This document shows, in pieces, positions 14,491 to 24,771 of a stretch of DNA of 64,000 nt. Position 1 is the stretch's first letter; the number at the start of each line of letters is the position of its first letter. Origin of the DNA: Canna indica (Eukaryota; Streptophyta; Magnoliopsida; Zingiberales; Cannaceae); contig CP136890.1 in assembly GCA_034359265.1 (NCBI GenBank), forward strand, positions 78,393,501-78,457,500, in the 5' to 3' direction. Under the pieces are notes generated by a model. It ran no database searches. It saw nothing but the letters and a program-made list of their open reading frames with translations, and was not told where the DNA came from. The position numbers and the translations under genes are program-made.

Positions 14491-16502
14491 TTAATTAAAT
14501 TCATATTCCCCAAATTGATCCTCCATTAATGTTCCATTTTGCTGATCTGTGGACAAAGGCATCGCTTCTTCTGCCGCAGCTTGTGCCATCGACAAATCTG
14601 CTAATTAAATAATTAAAATATTAAAATATAATTAATGCTAATTAAAGACTAATTAAGTTGAATCATGCACATTAAGTTCGTTACCAACTTTGATTTATAG
14701 AAGCTTTTGCTTCGTAAAATCCATTGTGCTCCTCCAAATTGTCCCAGTTTTTACATGCTTCCCGAACTAAACTTTGTATATAAACCTGCACATATTTTGC
14801 AGCGAATTAATTAAGAAGCAGCTCATGAGAACTAATTACTAACTCGATCCGGCTCAACCCGAACCGGACCGAACCGTCCACACTCCCACCACTGATCACC
14901 TTATCAGCTCCTCGAAGATCCTGAGGAGCGAACGAATTGCCGCCTGCGACGACGCTCACCACCTGGCAAACTGAGTTCAAAAGAAGGTCACACTTGAGCC
15001 CCCGGTGCAGGTAGAGCTGGTCGCCGACGTCGCAGGTGCTCGCATGGCCTGTCGTCGCCTTCCACGTGCGCTCCGACATCCCCGTTCCCAGAATCTAATG
15101 ATGCATACATGCAAATTAATTAATCAATTAATTAACCAAAATTAAGCTGAAATATAAATTAATAATTACTTTGCGAAGGGCATCAGGATCAAGATTGAAC
15201 TTCTTCAAGAAGTCCTGCACCGTGTTGATATTGTGAGCTGCTAACTTCTTGTGGAAGACGCCGTCTTTGGCAATCTTCACCAGTCGCCACACCTCGTCCT
15301 CCAGCGCCGGTGGATGATGCTTCTTGTACGCTGCATGCATGCATGAATTAATATATATTAATTAATTAAATTAATATATATTAATTAATTAGAATTATTG
15401 ACTGTATATGGCAGACGAGCTTACATTCTCCTCTGTGATCCTTAACCTTGAAGCCGTCAGTAATGGCTTCCTTAATCCTCGGCCCATCGTAGCTGCCCGG
15501 CAAAACCCTAGCGCCGATCCTGAACTGCCCGCTCTTCGTCCAGCTCGAGTTATCGGTGAAGCACAGCTCCGGCGCGACGGCTCCGTTCTTTAGGATTACA
15601 GTGACGTCTCCGACGAGCAGTGGCCGTTTCCCGGCTCTTTGCTTCACTATGTTGCTTTGGAACTTGGCGCTGTTCCAGTCGACGTCGGAATGGGGGAAGT
15701 CGCCATCGAGGGCAACGAGTTCTACTTTGACTGCCGGTAACTCGAGCGAGACTTCCGCGTTGACGAGGAGGAGCTGCAACGGGTTGCCGTTGATGTCCTC
15801 GATCTTGCTTCCGGTGAAGATGGAGGTGGAGGGAGGGTGTTTGAAGATGAGTTTTAGGGTTGAGGGTTGAATATTTGCGGATTCAACTCGCATTTGGAGA
15901 CACCTAATTAACATTTTTATTTTTTTTTAAATGGAAAATTAAACTCAAAACTAAACAAATATAAATCTGAAACCAAGAAAATTAAGATCAAATATAATTT
16001 TTTCTTTTACCTTTGAGGTGAAATCGTACTGTGATTAAGCATTAATCTCTCCAATTCCTCTTGAACCTGCAGAAATTAAAGAACGAATCAAGAAAAAGGA
16101 AATCAAAACCAGGAAAACGTACTATAAACGAAACATGAGATCGATGATCATCATTAATTAACTGTAAATAAATTCGACGTACGTACCACTTTGCGAAATA
16201 GTGGTTCCATTGCGAAGAACACATTCTGCAACTTGTTTGCAGTGATGGCTTCTTTTATCACCCTGTGAGATTAATTGCTGAATTAAATTGCATCCAAAAC
16301 ACATACTCCAGTTAATTAATTAATTAATAGACTAATCTGGCAATTCCCAATCAATCAATTAATCTGACAAATAAAAAATGAGGTAGAATTAGGGATTGCA
16401 AATGTACGTTGAGAAAGAAGGCAAGCGCTTTATCCTTTTATCTCCTGACTGACTCCAGCTTTCCTCGTCGTCCGAGTCGTCGAAGACTCTTCTTCTTGCC
16501 AT
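14491..16502 (-). CDS. CBP60-family calmodulin-binding transcription factor, 8 exons, 421 aa
   Basis: Plant-specific CALMODULIN-BINDING PROTEIN 60 family; members such as CBP60g and SARD1 activate salicylic-acid biosynthesis genes. Exons in coding order: 16502-16408, 16262-16187, 16066-16011, 15903-15425, 15330-15170, 15094-14900, 14785-14689 and 14597-14491. All have GT-AG introns and join to 422 codons. The N-terminus [14 protein letters not shown] is basic-acidic, followed by the family's helix ([26 protein letters not shown]). The central DNA-binding domain shows [29 protein letters not shown] and FRIGARV. After it come the winged/helical middle domains ([47 protein letters not shown]) and a short tail ([12 protein letters not shown]). 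Whether the N- or C-terminal region binds calmodulin cannot be told from sequence alone, so the exact subgroup is left open. The protein is shorter than typical CBP60a (about 630-650 aa) and closer to SARD1 size. Intron 7 and its neighbours were placed by frame continuity. Confidence 0.92.
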
Positions 16503-16650
16503 CTCAAATTTTATTTCTTCTGTAAATAATTTCGTGCAAAATTAACTGAAGGATTAAGACTCAAAGCAGGAAAAGGGAATGAGGAGGAAGAAGAAGAGAG
16601 ATCGATTGGAAATAGGAATGAAGGATAGCAGAAGGTGATGAAGGGGGTAA

Positions 16651-16657
16651 ATTTATA
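16651..16657 (-). promoter_or_regulatory. Probable TATA box of the CBP60 gene
   Basis: TATAAAT on the minus strand within CTCTATAAATTTACC, about 150 bp upstream of the start codon and with a purine-rich leader in between. Motif and spacing fit a plant core promoter. Confidence 0.6.
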
Positions 16658-16775
16658 GAGGATGGGAAGGAGTGAGAAAGTGCCAAGAAATAGAAGGGAA
16701 GAGTAAGGAATTAATCGATTGTGAATAGTTTAATTAATGACTTGCTTTTATAGGAATTAATTGGTTATAATATTA

Positions 16776-16783
16776 TGACGTCA
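16776..16783. promoter_or_regulatory. Palindromic TGACGTCA (bZIP/TGA-factor site) upstream of CBP60
   Basis: A perfect TGACGTCA lies about 275 bp upstream of the CBP60 ATG and 120 bp upstream of its TATA box. TGACG is the core bound by plant TGA bZIP factors. Arabidopsis SARD1 and CBP60g are known to be regulated by TGA1/TGA4. The site is seen; the function is inferred. Confidence 0.45.
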
Positions 16784-17224
16784 CATCCTGTACGGTCGAC
16801 TGCCGACTTTCTTGAGATACGGTCACTCTCCAGCCCGTCCGGTATGCTCACCTACCTTGTATGAGACTATAGTCGTGATAATTAATTCGAATAGACTAAC
16901 TAGTTAGTAAATGGGTTTGGATTAAATTGATTTGATAGCCATTTTTTATTTGAATAAAAAAATTTCATTTGAATTTCCTTGTGATTGTAACAATTTTAAC
17001 TATAATATATTTATGTGGTACTCGTGAATTGAGTATATATCCCTTAAATTAACTAGAGATGAGTTTACTAGGAGAAATAGTAATTGATTTGATTTGAGTA
17101 CTTAAGTATTTAATCTAGTTTTAGTTAGTAGTTGACAGATAAATTATAAATATCAAAATGTTATTACTTCATATACGAGCAATTACCTAAATATATCTTG
17201 AACTTTGCAAATCGATGTCTACTT

Positions 17225-17908
17225 TCCTTGTTCTCAGCCACCACATTCGAAGGAGTAGATGACAGCGTTTCGGACCTCCATGATGTGTTCCGACAATTTG
17301 CGTCCGAGACCATTTGCATAATCTAGTTCAGGTTTGATCATGTCTGTCTCGAGCTATCGATGTTGATGGCAGAGTTGCAGTGGCGTTCGACACTGCCTCG
17401 TTGCTGTCGACGCGACGGAGCACGATGTTGATGCCAATGATATGGAAGCTGAAGCAGCTTCTCAACATCAGATCAGAGAGGCAGGTGAAGAGGGCGATCA
17501 GGTTGATCAACATGCTTGCGAGGAGGTCATATGGTAGTGCCGAAATTTGGGCTATGACTCTAGCCTCCTGGCCGGCTGCGACGCCATCGCATCAGGCCTC
17601 ACCACCTTCTTCCTCCTCTCATGGCGCACTCGCATGTGGTGGCGAGGATGCATGAGGAGATCACGACCATCAACAAGGGCGGTGCGGTAGGGGGAAGGGG
17701 AATGGCGAGCTACAAGCAGCTCAAGGAGTTGCACTACGTTCATGCAGAGATCTACTAGAGCTAGCATGCACCTCTTCATATCAATCCAGTTTGACTCAAA
17801 GTTCTGCGTCAAGGACGATGTACAGTTTGACTCGAAGTTCTACGTCGAGGATGACATGCACCCCGACGGCACCTTCGTGAGTCGGCAGCGGCATGACCAT
17901 GAACAATT
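17225..17908 (+). pseudogene. CYP94-family cytochrome P450 fragment
   Basis: The stretch translates, with frame changes, to consecutive CYP94 blocks. SDLHDVFRQFASETICI is the D/E-helix region. FDTASLLSTRRST and MPMIWKLKQLLNIRSERQVKRAI are F/G-helix blocks. DAIASGLTTFFLL is the I-helix, its AGRDT equivalent degraded. HVVARMHEEITT and ASYKQLKELHYVHAEIY are K-helix blocks, and there are fragments of the segment before FCVEDD..PDGTFV. Intact members hydroxylate fatty acids or jasmonoyl-isoleucine in the ER. The N-terminus, the stretch between the G and I helices and the whole heme-binding C-terminus are missing. In-frame stops occur, for example inside the SETICI block and after HAEIY. A short repeat of the CQFDSKF..VEDD block (about 17785 and 17825) suggests slippage or duplication. 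The fragment ends where CACTA A begins. Confidence 0.75.
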
Positions 17909-18075
17909 GATGATAAATTGATGAAAGTATAAATATCATCAATTTAAGCCTCAAACCAGAGGCAAACAACTAAACAAGTATCAAATATCAAATATAAAGT
18001 ATATATATAACTATCAAATATATCAAGTATATACAACTATCAAATATCTAAGCCTAAAACGGTGGCTAACAAGTA

Positions 18076-19200
18076 TCAAAATATAATAAAAAATACAAAA
18101 AACCAAAATCTCACGGCTGCGGTGGAGGTGATGGAGGCGGTGGAGTCGACAACGACAGGGTCAGGAGCGCGCGTCGACTGGGTCGAGGAGGATGATGGCT
18201 GCAATATCATAGGTAGAAGGCCCAAGTGAGATGCAATCTGAGTGAGGAGGGCCTGCATGTTCTGCATCGTCTGTCTCAACTCATCATTCGTGTGTCTCTG
18301 CTCCTCCATCGCCTGTCTTTGCTCCTCTATTGTCGCTCTGTGCTGTGTTAGCTCAGACTCCAAGGCCGTTATCCGACTCTGGTCCTATGTCCGTGCGATG
18401 TCGAGGGCCGCTCACCCACAGCGGGAGGGGTCGGTGCCCCAAGTGGCCCAAACACGATGCGTGCATGACCACTGTCTGCAAAGCCATAAACACGGTCATG
18501 CTCCCAGCCACCTGCGGCCTCGACCCATGCATCCGCGTCAAACTCCTCCGGCGTGCCTCCGTGCTCGATCACGGTCCTTGTGTGGGTCTCATACATGTGT
18601 TTATATTTTAAATAATATATATATAAACTATAAATAAAAATTATGTAAATGAAATAGACATAAATACTTACCATGATGATCGAGAGGCCCTGCTATCAAT
18701 GTAGTCCCTCGCTCCTCGTCGCCGACGATGAGTGCGCTCAAACACCGGCCATGTCCTCCCACGCACTCTCAACGTCCTCCCACGCACTCTCAACAAAAGG
18801 AGTCTGGTCCTCCGGCCATGTATAATGAGACTGCAAAAAAATAAATTTATTATTACCGGTCAATATTTAACGTTAACATTAAGTTAATAAATATACTTAC
18901 CGAAAACTCTCGCTATAGTAAATTCATATGCTCACGGGGAATATGAGACCATGTAGGCCACGCCCTGTGCATAAACTTTCGGATCATCCCCGCTATCGTG
19001 CGTGGCACGTCCTCCTGCTCAAACCTGCACCAAATATAGTATAATTCTATATATATTATGATATATTGAATTATAAATAAATTATAAGGAATAATTAATG
19101 CATTACTTATCTTCTACCACGCACACTAACTGATCTACGCGACTCTCCCTTGGTTGGCGGAGGGAGAATTCTGTTAGGCCCTCGTGACCTACGGCTCGAT
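18076..19200 (-). pseudogene. TnpA-like (Transposase_24) gene of CACTA A, decayed
   Basis: Last-exon sequence lies at 18620-18076 and includes GGTPEEFDADAWVEAAGGWEHDRVYGFADSGHAR in pieces, GPLGAPTP, and a coiled-coil-like run of Q/E/R-rich repeats (ATIEEQRQAMEEQRHTNDE). Earlier exons are recognisable near 18690-18830 (TWPEDQTPF region), 18900-19025 (MHRAWPTWSHIP region) and 19110-19200. Known relatives bind subterminal repeats and cooperate with the TNP2 transposase. Frameshifts and a partial tandem duplication (CCTCCCACGCACTCTCAAC twice near 18755) disrupt it. Confidence 0.6.
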
Positions 19201-19538
19201 GTAGACGAGCCTGGATTAGCTGAAGGGATGGTGGCTAGAGGTGGAGGGACGATGGCCAGATCAATCATGTCAGCACCTTTGGCTTATGAAGTCGTCTGTT
19301 GACCTCTTGCAACTCTAGCTCAGGCCTCTTACAAAGTATTTTCACATCATGTTGAGCCTTCACATTATCTTAAGTTTTGCCGAAAATATCCATCATAGTG
19401 TTAAAAATATTATCAAATATATTTTTTTCAATGTGTATGACGTCCAAATTATGTCAAATCAATAATGAACTCCAATACGATAATTTCTATATAAAAAAAT
19501 TTTCACCCAATTATGTGTTTGACCAAAGCCTGAAATTC

Positions 19539-20420
19539 TTACATTCCGACCAAAAATAATCTTTGGAAGCAATTCAACACGTGGTAACATCTGTTCATCA
19601 AGATGTTCACATACCGGGCATTGCTCCAACTGTGCATTTTCTTTATAATATAAAATGCAGTTATTTGGGCACGCGTGTATTTTTCGTACTCAAGTCCTAA
19701 TTTTCTCATCAATTTTTTTGTCTTATAAAAAGTTGGCTCAAACTTATTATATTGAGGTAGCATAGCATTGATAAATCCCACAATCTAATCAAACGCAACC
19801 TTGTTGATATTACAATCGGACTTGATGTTCAGGAGTTGCGTCATTGCCGAAAATCTTGTATATTCAGGACAATTCTCATACAAAGATTTATCGGCAGCTT
19901 TCAACATCTCGTAAAATTCTGCAGCCTCCTTATTCGGCAAATCAATTTGTATTGCAGGTTGTTCTTCAGTGACTTCAATTATCGTAGTATCTGGTGGTAC
20001 TATCATCTCAGTAACCGACTCAACATTATCATTTAAATGGAATTGTCCACCAAGACTATCCAGAATCATTGTTCTATATGGATTAGGTGGATTGGAAGAA
20101 GAAATAACGAGACTAGAAGATTCACCATGAGTTTAGACAATAGGATTGCTCGGCGTCCCAGCTTGACATGACTCCCCATGATAATTCCATACAAAATATA
20201 TTGATGTGAATCCTTTTGTATACAGATGCATTGTGATAGTTTCTCGATCCAAAAATCTTATGTTCGAACATTTCTAGCACGGACATCGGATTTTATCACC
20301 ACTAAGGAATTTTTTATTCGAGTAGGTGAAATTTAAGAAGTAAGTTATGCCTACTCGAAATTCGTCGGTTATAGCTCCATAATGAATTCGTTGGTAAATC
20401 CAACTTCGATTGCTCGACAT
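19539..20420 (-). pseudogene. TNP2-type transposase, N-terminal part, CACTA A
   Basis: From an ATG at 20420 the sequence reads MSSNRSWIYQR, then FRVGITYFLNFTYSN, KIRCPC..CSN, FLDRETITMHLYTKGF and NYHGES. That order is typical of the Transpos_assoc domain (zinc-binding cysteines and HL..GF). A variable linker leads into EAAEFYEMLKAADKSLYENC and KLGLEYEKY, the beginning of the Transposase_21 region. At least two stops (after RCPC, and near 19784) and a frame change break it. The catalytic core and everything beyond are deleted; the fragment ends where the TnpA exon region starts. Confidence 0.75.
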
Positions 20421-20487
20421 GTTCTGTCAAAAAGTTGACAATATCTTTAGGTATTGTCTTTAGGTGGGATGGTCCTATTCCATTCGA

Positions 20488-20690
20488 GATTCATATTATT
20501 TATTTGCACTTAGTATTTCTTTTACTCATTAACTTCATTCTAAATTTCGACAGCATCTTCCTACAGTTCTTCGAATACGCGCGCATATCATCTGGTTGCG
20601 TATCGGAGAACAAGGGAGATACAAGCCAAAATTTTAAAATGAATAATAACTAAAAGAAATAAACTAAGTGCAATATAAATAACTATGTTC
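20488..20690. repeat. Long inverted repeat (stem-loop) in CACTA A leader
   Basis: The left arm (TTTGCACTTAGTATTTCTTT...CGACAGCATC...AGTTCTTCGAATACGC) pairs with the right arm around a loop containing ATATCATCTGG. The same structure, in the same orientation relative to the transposase, occurs in C (about 35925-36125) and E (62847-63060). It lies between the 26-bp repeats and the transposase start codon. Confidence 0.8.
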
Positions 20691-20864
20691 CCAAATTACC
20701 CAATTATAGATAATTTAAGGGTTGTACGTCGTATAAAAGATCATCTACTTCGTTTACACGAACATACAACCCCCGAACGAATATAAGGTTTTGCAAAATT
20801 AAAACTTGACTCGTCGATGCGTACGTGAAACATATCAAGTCGTCATGATTATTTTCTAAATTTA

Positions 20865-21056
20865 TGGATGCCGGTACGAGTCCACAGTGGACGATTCCAG
20901 CGCGAGTCCAAAGTGGACGATTCTGGCACAAGTGCAAAGTGGATAATTCCGGCGCGAGTCCACCGTGGATGATTTGGCCGCGAGTCCAAAGTGGACGATT
21001 TCGACGCGAGTCCAAAGTTGATGATTTGGCCGCGAGTCCACCGTGGATGATTTCGT
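20865..21056. repeat. 26-bp tandem repeats, CACTA A
   Basis: About seven degenerate units of roughly 26 bp with the core GCGAGTCCAAAGTGGACGAT. Each unit contains the interrupted palindrome GTCC-N5-GGAC. They lie upstream of the transposase in the element's own orientation. Confidence 0.85.
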
Positions 21057-21216
21057 ACTAACTAACCTTTGAACTAATTATTCTAAATTTATGTACAAAT
21101 TAATCTAAATTTATCTACAAATTTATCTAAAAAATTAATCTAACATTAATATATCTAACAATTAATCTACAAAATTAATCAACATTAATAATCAAAATTA
21201 ACACTAATATAATAAT

Positions 21217-21430
21217 GAGTAAATACCCAAAAAAAAATACGAACTTTGAACGTTTTCTCATTTTAGCATAAACTTTTTTCGTTAGTAAGGAAATGCACAA
21301 ACTTTCATTCTGTTACCATTTTTAGCATGCTCCGTCATTTTTGACGGATTTGGCTGATGCGGCACTTAACGACGATGACATGACAAAATTTATCCTACGT
21401 GGATTCTTCTTTATTATTTTAACCAATTTT
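21217..21430. repeat. Left terminal inverted repeat of the Pack-MULE
   Basis: 214 bp starting GAGTAAATACCC, with a poly-A run, CGTTAGTAAGGAAAT, TTTGACGGATTTGG and ending AACCAATTTT. It matches the reverse complement of 22899-23112 with scattered substitutions, so the insertion is not recent. Confidence 0.9.
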
Positions 21431-21497
21431 GTTATTAAAATTTTTTATTACTTATTTTTTATTATTATTTTAACCAATCTGGCTGAAATCTACTACA

Positions 21498-21909
21498 TTA
21501 ACTAAGAGATCGACGTCGATCAGGACCATCGATGACCCTCGCACTACCACTGCCACTGTCTCGGACGACGTCTCCTCAGCCTACCCTTCGAGCATTCACT
21601 ACTACGGAGGCGGCGACGACGATGGAGCCTCTGACAAGTATAGCTGCTCCTGCGTCGCCAGCGGAGATGACAACTACGACGAAGAAGACGAGAACGATGA
21701 CACCGCCAACTCCTCCAGCATCTCCTCCGCAACATCCCCTACAAACTCCTCCACCGAGGAGCCCAGCGGCAACGGCAGCCAAGTCCTCGGCGCCGCTGAT
21801 TGCAAGGCATGCTTCATGTACTTCATGGTCCCAAAGCGCGTCGACGCCTGCCCCAAGTGCAGCGGTACCCTCCTCCACCTCGGCCATAATAGTTGCGCGC
21901 GTGTGAAAC
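21498..21909 (+). pseudogene. Captured fragment of a GIR1-like zinc-ribbon protein gene
   Basis: An open, GC-rich frame with no start codon of its own reads DDPRTTTATVSDDVSSAYPS, a serine/aspartate-rich linker (SSSISSATSPTNSSTEEPSG) and then CKACFMYFMVPKRVDACPKCSG. The CxxC-x-MY-...-CPKC block matches the C-terminal motif of the small plant GL2-interacting-repressor (GIR) type proteins, which act in the nucleus. The frame runs on to a stop at 22088, but sequence after about 21910 (LLHLGHNSCAR...) drifts away from the family. GC content and codon use differ sharply from the AT-rich surroundings, as expected for captured exon sequence. It may be transcribed as part of the Pack-MULE. Confidence 0.6.
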
Positions 21910-22445
21910 TTCGATCTTGTTGTTATATGTCGAAGCAATTCAGTGAGAAAAAGATCGAAGTTTTATCCACCAAGTGCCATTTTTTCCCTCTCGTTCCACT
22001 CTGTTCTTGCCACCTCCATCGATACTTAGTAGCTATGAATCATAGAGAAATCTCTTTAAAAAAAATGACAAAACAACGTGGGTTTTAATTTACAGGTCAT
22101 GTTCTCTGTTTGCTCCTTTCGCAGATTCGTTACGGAATGCTTCCTTCTCCGTGTAAGCAGCAGTTGTATTATGCCACCTCTGCCCATGCGACGTTTGATT
22201 TAATTCTACTTCTCCTGTCTTTTTCTCTCTTTGTTCCTCCACATTCCAACAGGAGCTATTAGTGCTTCTTCTTTTTTTCCCCATTAACTTGTTCTATTAT
22301 TTACAGTTAGTAGTAGTGCTCCATCCTTATATCTTTGGTGTAAATAAATCACAGGTCCAGGTAGCATAGGTAGCACATTGGACCCGCCCAAGCACCAAAC
22401 TCCTTCATCAATTGTCACGTGTGTGACTCTGTGTGCGATCGAGAC

Positions 22446-22830
22446 CTAAAGCAGTACAAGAGGGACAATATCGTCTGTTTCATCAGAATCCATAGTTGGT
22501 ATTAGTAGCCGCTTGTGCTCCGGTGAAGGAGCAACAAACTCGCCGAGCTTGTCAATGCTGAGGTCGTCCGACTTGGCCTCCACGAAGAGCACGCCCTTCC
22601 CGTTGCACTTGCTCTCCGTCCTCCCATTTTCGTCCATCCCAAGCCGGCCGACGAAGAGGTAGAAAGGCACCAAGGCTTTGCGCATGCCAACTTTGAGAAC
22701 CTCCACAGAGAAGAAGTTAGAGTGATCATTTTCGCCGATGGCGGGTGGGCTATAGAAGTAGATGGTGGCACCCTTGAAGAAGATGAAGACCAGCGGCAAG
22801 GATAGCCGCCTAGCCCCAAATCCACCGCCA
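22446..22830 (-). pseudogene. Captured BAHD acyltransferase fragment (HCT-like N-terminal region)
   Basis: Reading leftward, one frame gives IYFYSPP, NFFSVEVLKVGMRKALVPFYLFVGRLG, DENGRTESKCNGKGVLFVEAKSDDLS and APSPEHKRLLIP. These are the successive N-terminal blocks of BAHD acyltransferases such as hydroxycinnamoyl-CoA:shikimate transferases. The catalytic HxxxD motif (normally about 40-50 residues further on) and the DFGWG motif are absent, so this is an internal exon piece only. It stops at 22446, shortly after the point where the family sequence would continue. It lies opposite in direction to the GIR1-like fragment. Confidence 0.75.
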
Positions 22831-22898
22831 CCAGGCCTTCAAGGGATGAAGACCACCCAAGAGAAGATGAGAGGAAGATTGGTTAAGTGATAAATAAT

Positions 22899-23112
22899 AA
22901 AATTGGTTAAAATAATAATAAAGAATTCACGTAGGATAAAATTTGCTATGTCATTGCCGTTAAGTGCCACATTAGTCAAATCTGGCAAAAATAACGGAGC
23001 GTGCTAAAAGTGGTAACAGAATGAAAGTTTATGTATTTTCTTGCCAACGAAAAAAGTTTATGCTAAAAATGGAAAAATGTCCAAAGTTCGTGTTTTTTTT
23101 TGGTATTTACTC
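22899..23112. repeat. Right terminal inverted repeat of the Pack-MULE
   Basis: Mirror copy of 21217-21430, ending GGTATTTACTC and abutting the second TATAATAAT. Confidence 0.9.
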
Positions 23113-23438
23113 TATAATAATTAACCTAATAATCAACATTAATTAATCAACATTAATCTAACTTAACAAATAAAAAAACCTAAACTACAACCAGCCGGTA
23201 GTTTTGACCACTGCCGGCCGGAGGGGGGAAGAAAATGAATTACCTAAACGGCGAGGAGGCACTGGCCGGCGGCAACGATCGAGTGTAGAAGTCGGGCGTC
23301 GGGCGTCGAACGGCGATCGAGCATCAGGCGAGGTTGAGAGGCAAAGCCAGGTGTCGACGTTGGATGATGATGGAGGCGGCGAGGGTTCGAGCGCAAAAAG
23401 AAAGCAAGGAAAGAAGAGGGGTCGAGCGCGAACACAAT

Positions 23439-24553
23439 TAGGGATGGCAATGGGTTTGTATAAATGGGTATTTACCCATCCCAGACCCTGATAGGTCATT
23501 AGCGGGTTTTGCCCGTTGGGTCGTGGGACGGGTATAGGATTTTGAGGTAAAAACCCTGTAGGGTTTGGGACGGGTCCAGGATTTTAGTCTAAAACCCATC
23601 CCAAACCCGTTAAGGGTAAAATTACTTAAATACCTTTCATATTATCTAATATATACTTATATAGGGATAATTATGTCTTTTTACTTATACCCTAATTCCT
23701 AACCCATTATATAATATAAATTAATTAATAATACATTATTTTAATTCACCCGATTCACCCAGTCACCCGATGCCTCACTGCCTCAGCCATCTGCCCGATT
23801 GCCCTCACGCCCGCTCGCCGCCTCGCTGCCCCTCCTTTCAGTAGATCGCCCTCTCGCTGCTCCTCAATCACACGACCGCTTCTCTCGTGACCGCCGCTCA
23901 ATCTCGACGCCTCTCAACAACAGCTGATCGCCTCTCAACAACAGCTGATCGCCTCTCAACAGAGCCGGCCGCCAATCGATGTACTTCTCCGACGATTGCT
24001 TCTCCCGACACCTCTCAACAACAACCGGTCGCCTCGATCTACTTCTCCCGACGGATCCGACGCCGCGATCTACTCCGACGACTGCTTCTCCCGACGCCTC
24101 TCAATAGCAGTCGACCGCCTCGATCTACTTCTCCCGACGAACCCAATGTCGTGATCTGCTCCGATGATTGCTTCTCCTGACGGACCCGACGCCGCAATCT
24201 GCTTCTCCTGGCGCTGTGACGCAGACGCCGGACGCCCCTTGATCTGATTCTTAGGTTTTTTTCTATTTACTTTTTTACTTTTTTCTTACCTGCCGCCTGC
24301 AATTATTTACTGTTGATTTTTGCATGAAAGAAGTTATTTTTCTTGCTTGTTTTCTAATTGTTACCTACCGCCTGCTCCTATTGATTCTTTGCATGAAAGA
24401 AGTCATTTTTTCTTCAGATAATTGATAGTCTTTACTAGCTCTCGATAGTCATTGATACTAGCTCAGATAATTGATTTTATTGTTTAAATTAGCTTACTGT
24501 TTATATGATTTATGTTTAAATGTTGTGATAATTATGTTGTGATATGTAAATTG

Positions 24554-24589
<36 letters not shown>

Positions 24590-24763
24590 GTTAACGGGCG
24601 AAAAGCGGGTTCCCAGTGGGTACCCGTTAAATTAGTGGGATGGGTTTGGGAATCACCCTTCAAAATACTAACGGGTTTGGGACGGGTTTAGGATTGAATT
24701 TTCTTAATGGGTTTGGGATAGGATTGGCTTCGCCGTCCCAAACCCGCCCCAGTGCCATCCCTG
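23439..24763. mobile_element. Non-autonomous hAT element in the CACTA A leader
   Basis: Ends are TAGGGATGGCAATGGG at left and CAGTGCCATCCCTG at right, forming inverted repeats of about 14 bp. Flanks are AACACAAT (23431-23438) and AACACAAA (24764-24771), an 8-bp duplication with one change. The matching uninterrupted sequence in copy B (CGAACATAAATAAAAA near 53968) supports the insertion point. Inside are many copies of GGGTTTGGGACGGG-type subterminal repeats and, at 23880-24180, tandem CTCTCAACAACAGCTGATCGC units. No transposase is present. Confidence 0.85.
24558..24586. repeat. (AT)n microsatellite
   Basis: About 14 perfect AT units inside the hAT element. Confidence 0.95.
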
Positions 24764-24771
24764 AACACAAA

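Larger units (their letters stand above)
21217..23112. mobile_element. Pack-MULE (Mutator-like, non-autonomous) carrying two gene fragments
   Basis: Terminal inverted repeats of about 214 bp begin GAGTAAATACC on both sides and stay similar along their length. The element is flanked by a perfect 9-bp target-site duplication, TATAATAAT, at 21208-21216 and 23113-23121, the standard Mutator size. No MuDR transposase is present. Between the terminal repeats are two coding fragments of unrelated host genes in opposite orientations: a GIR1-like zinc-ribbon fragment (+) and a BAHD acyltransferase fragment (-). Together these features define a Pack-MULE. It inserted into CACTA A. Confidence 0.92.

Noticed and set aside
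17225..17908. A working P450 gene
   Set aside because: Stops, frame changes, and no heme-binding cysteine motif.
23204..23499. Open frames on both strands of a GC-rich stretch
   Set aside because: This is the leader of CACTA A, and the similar leader in copy B lacks the same frames.
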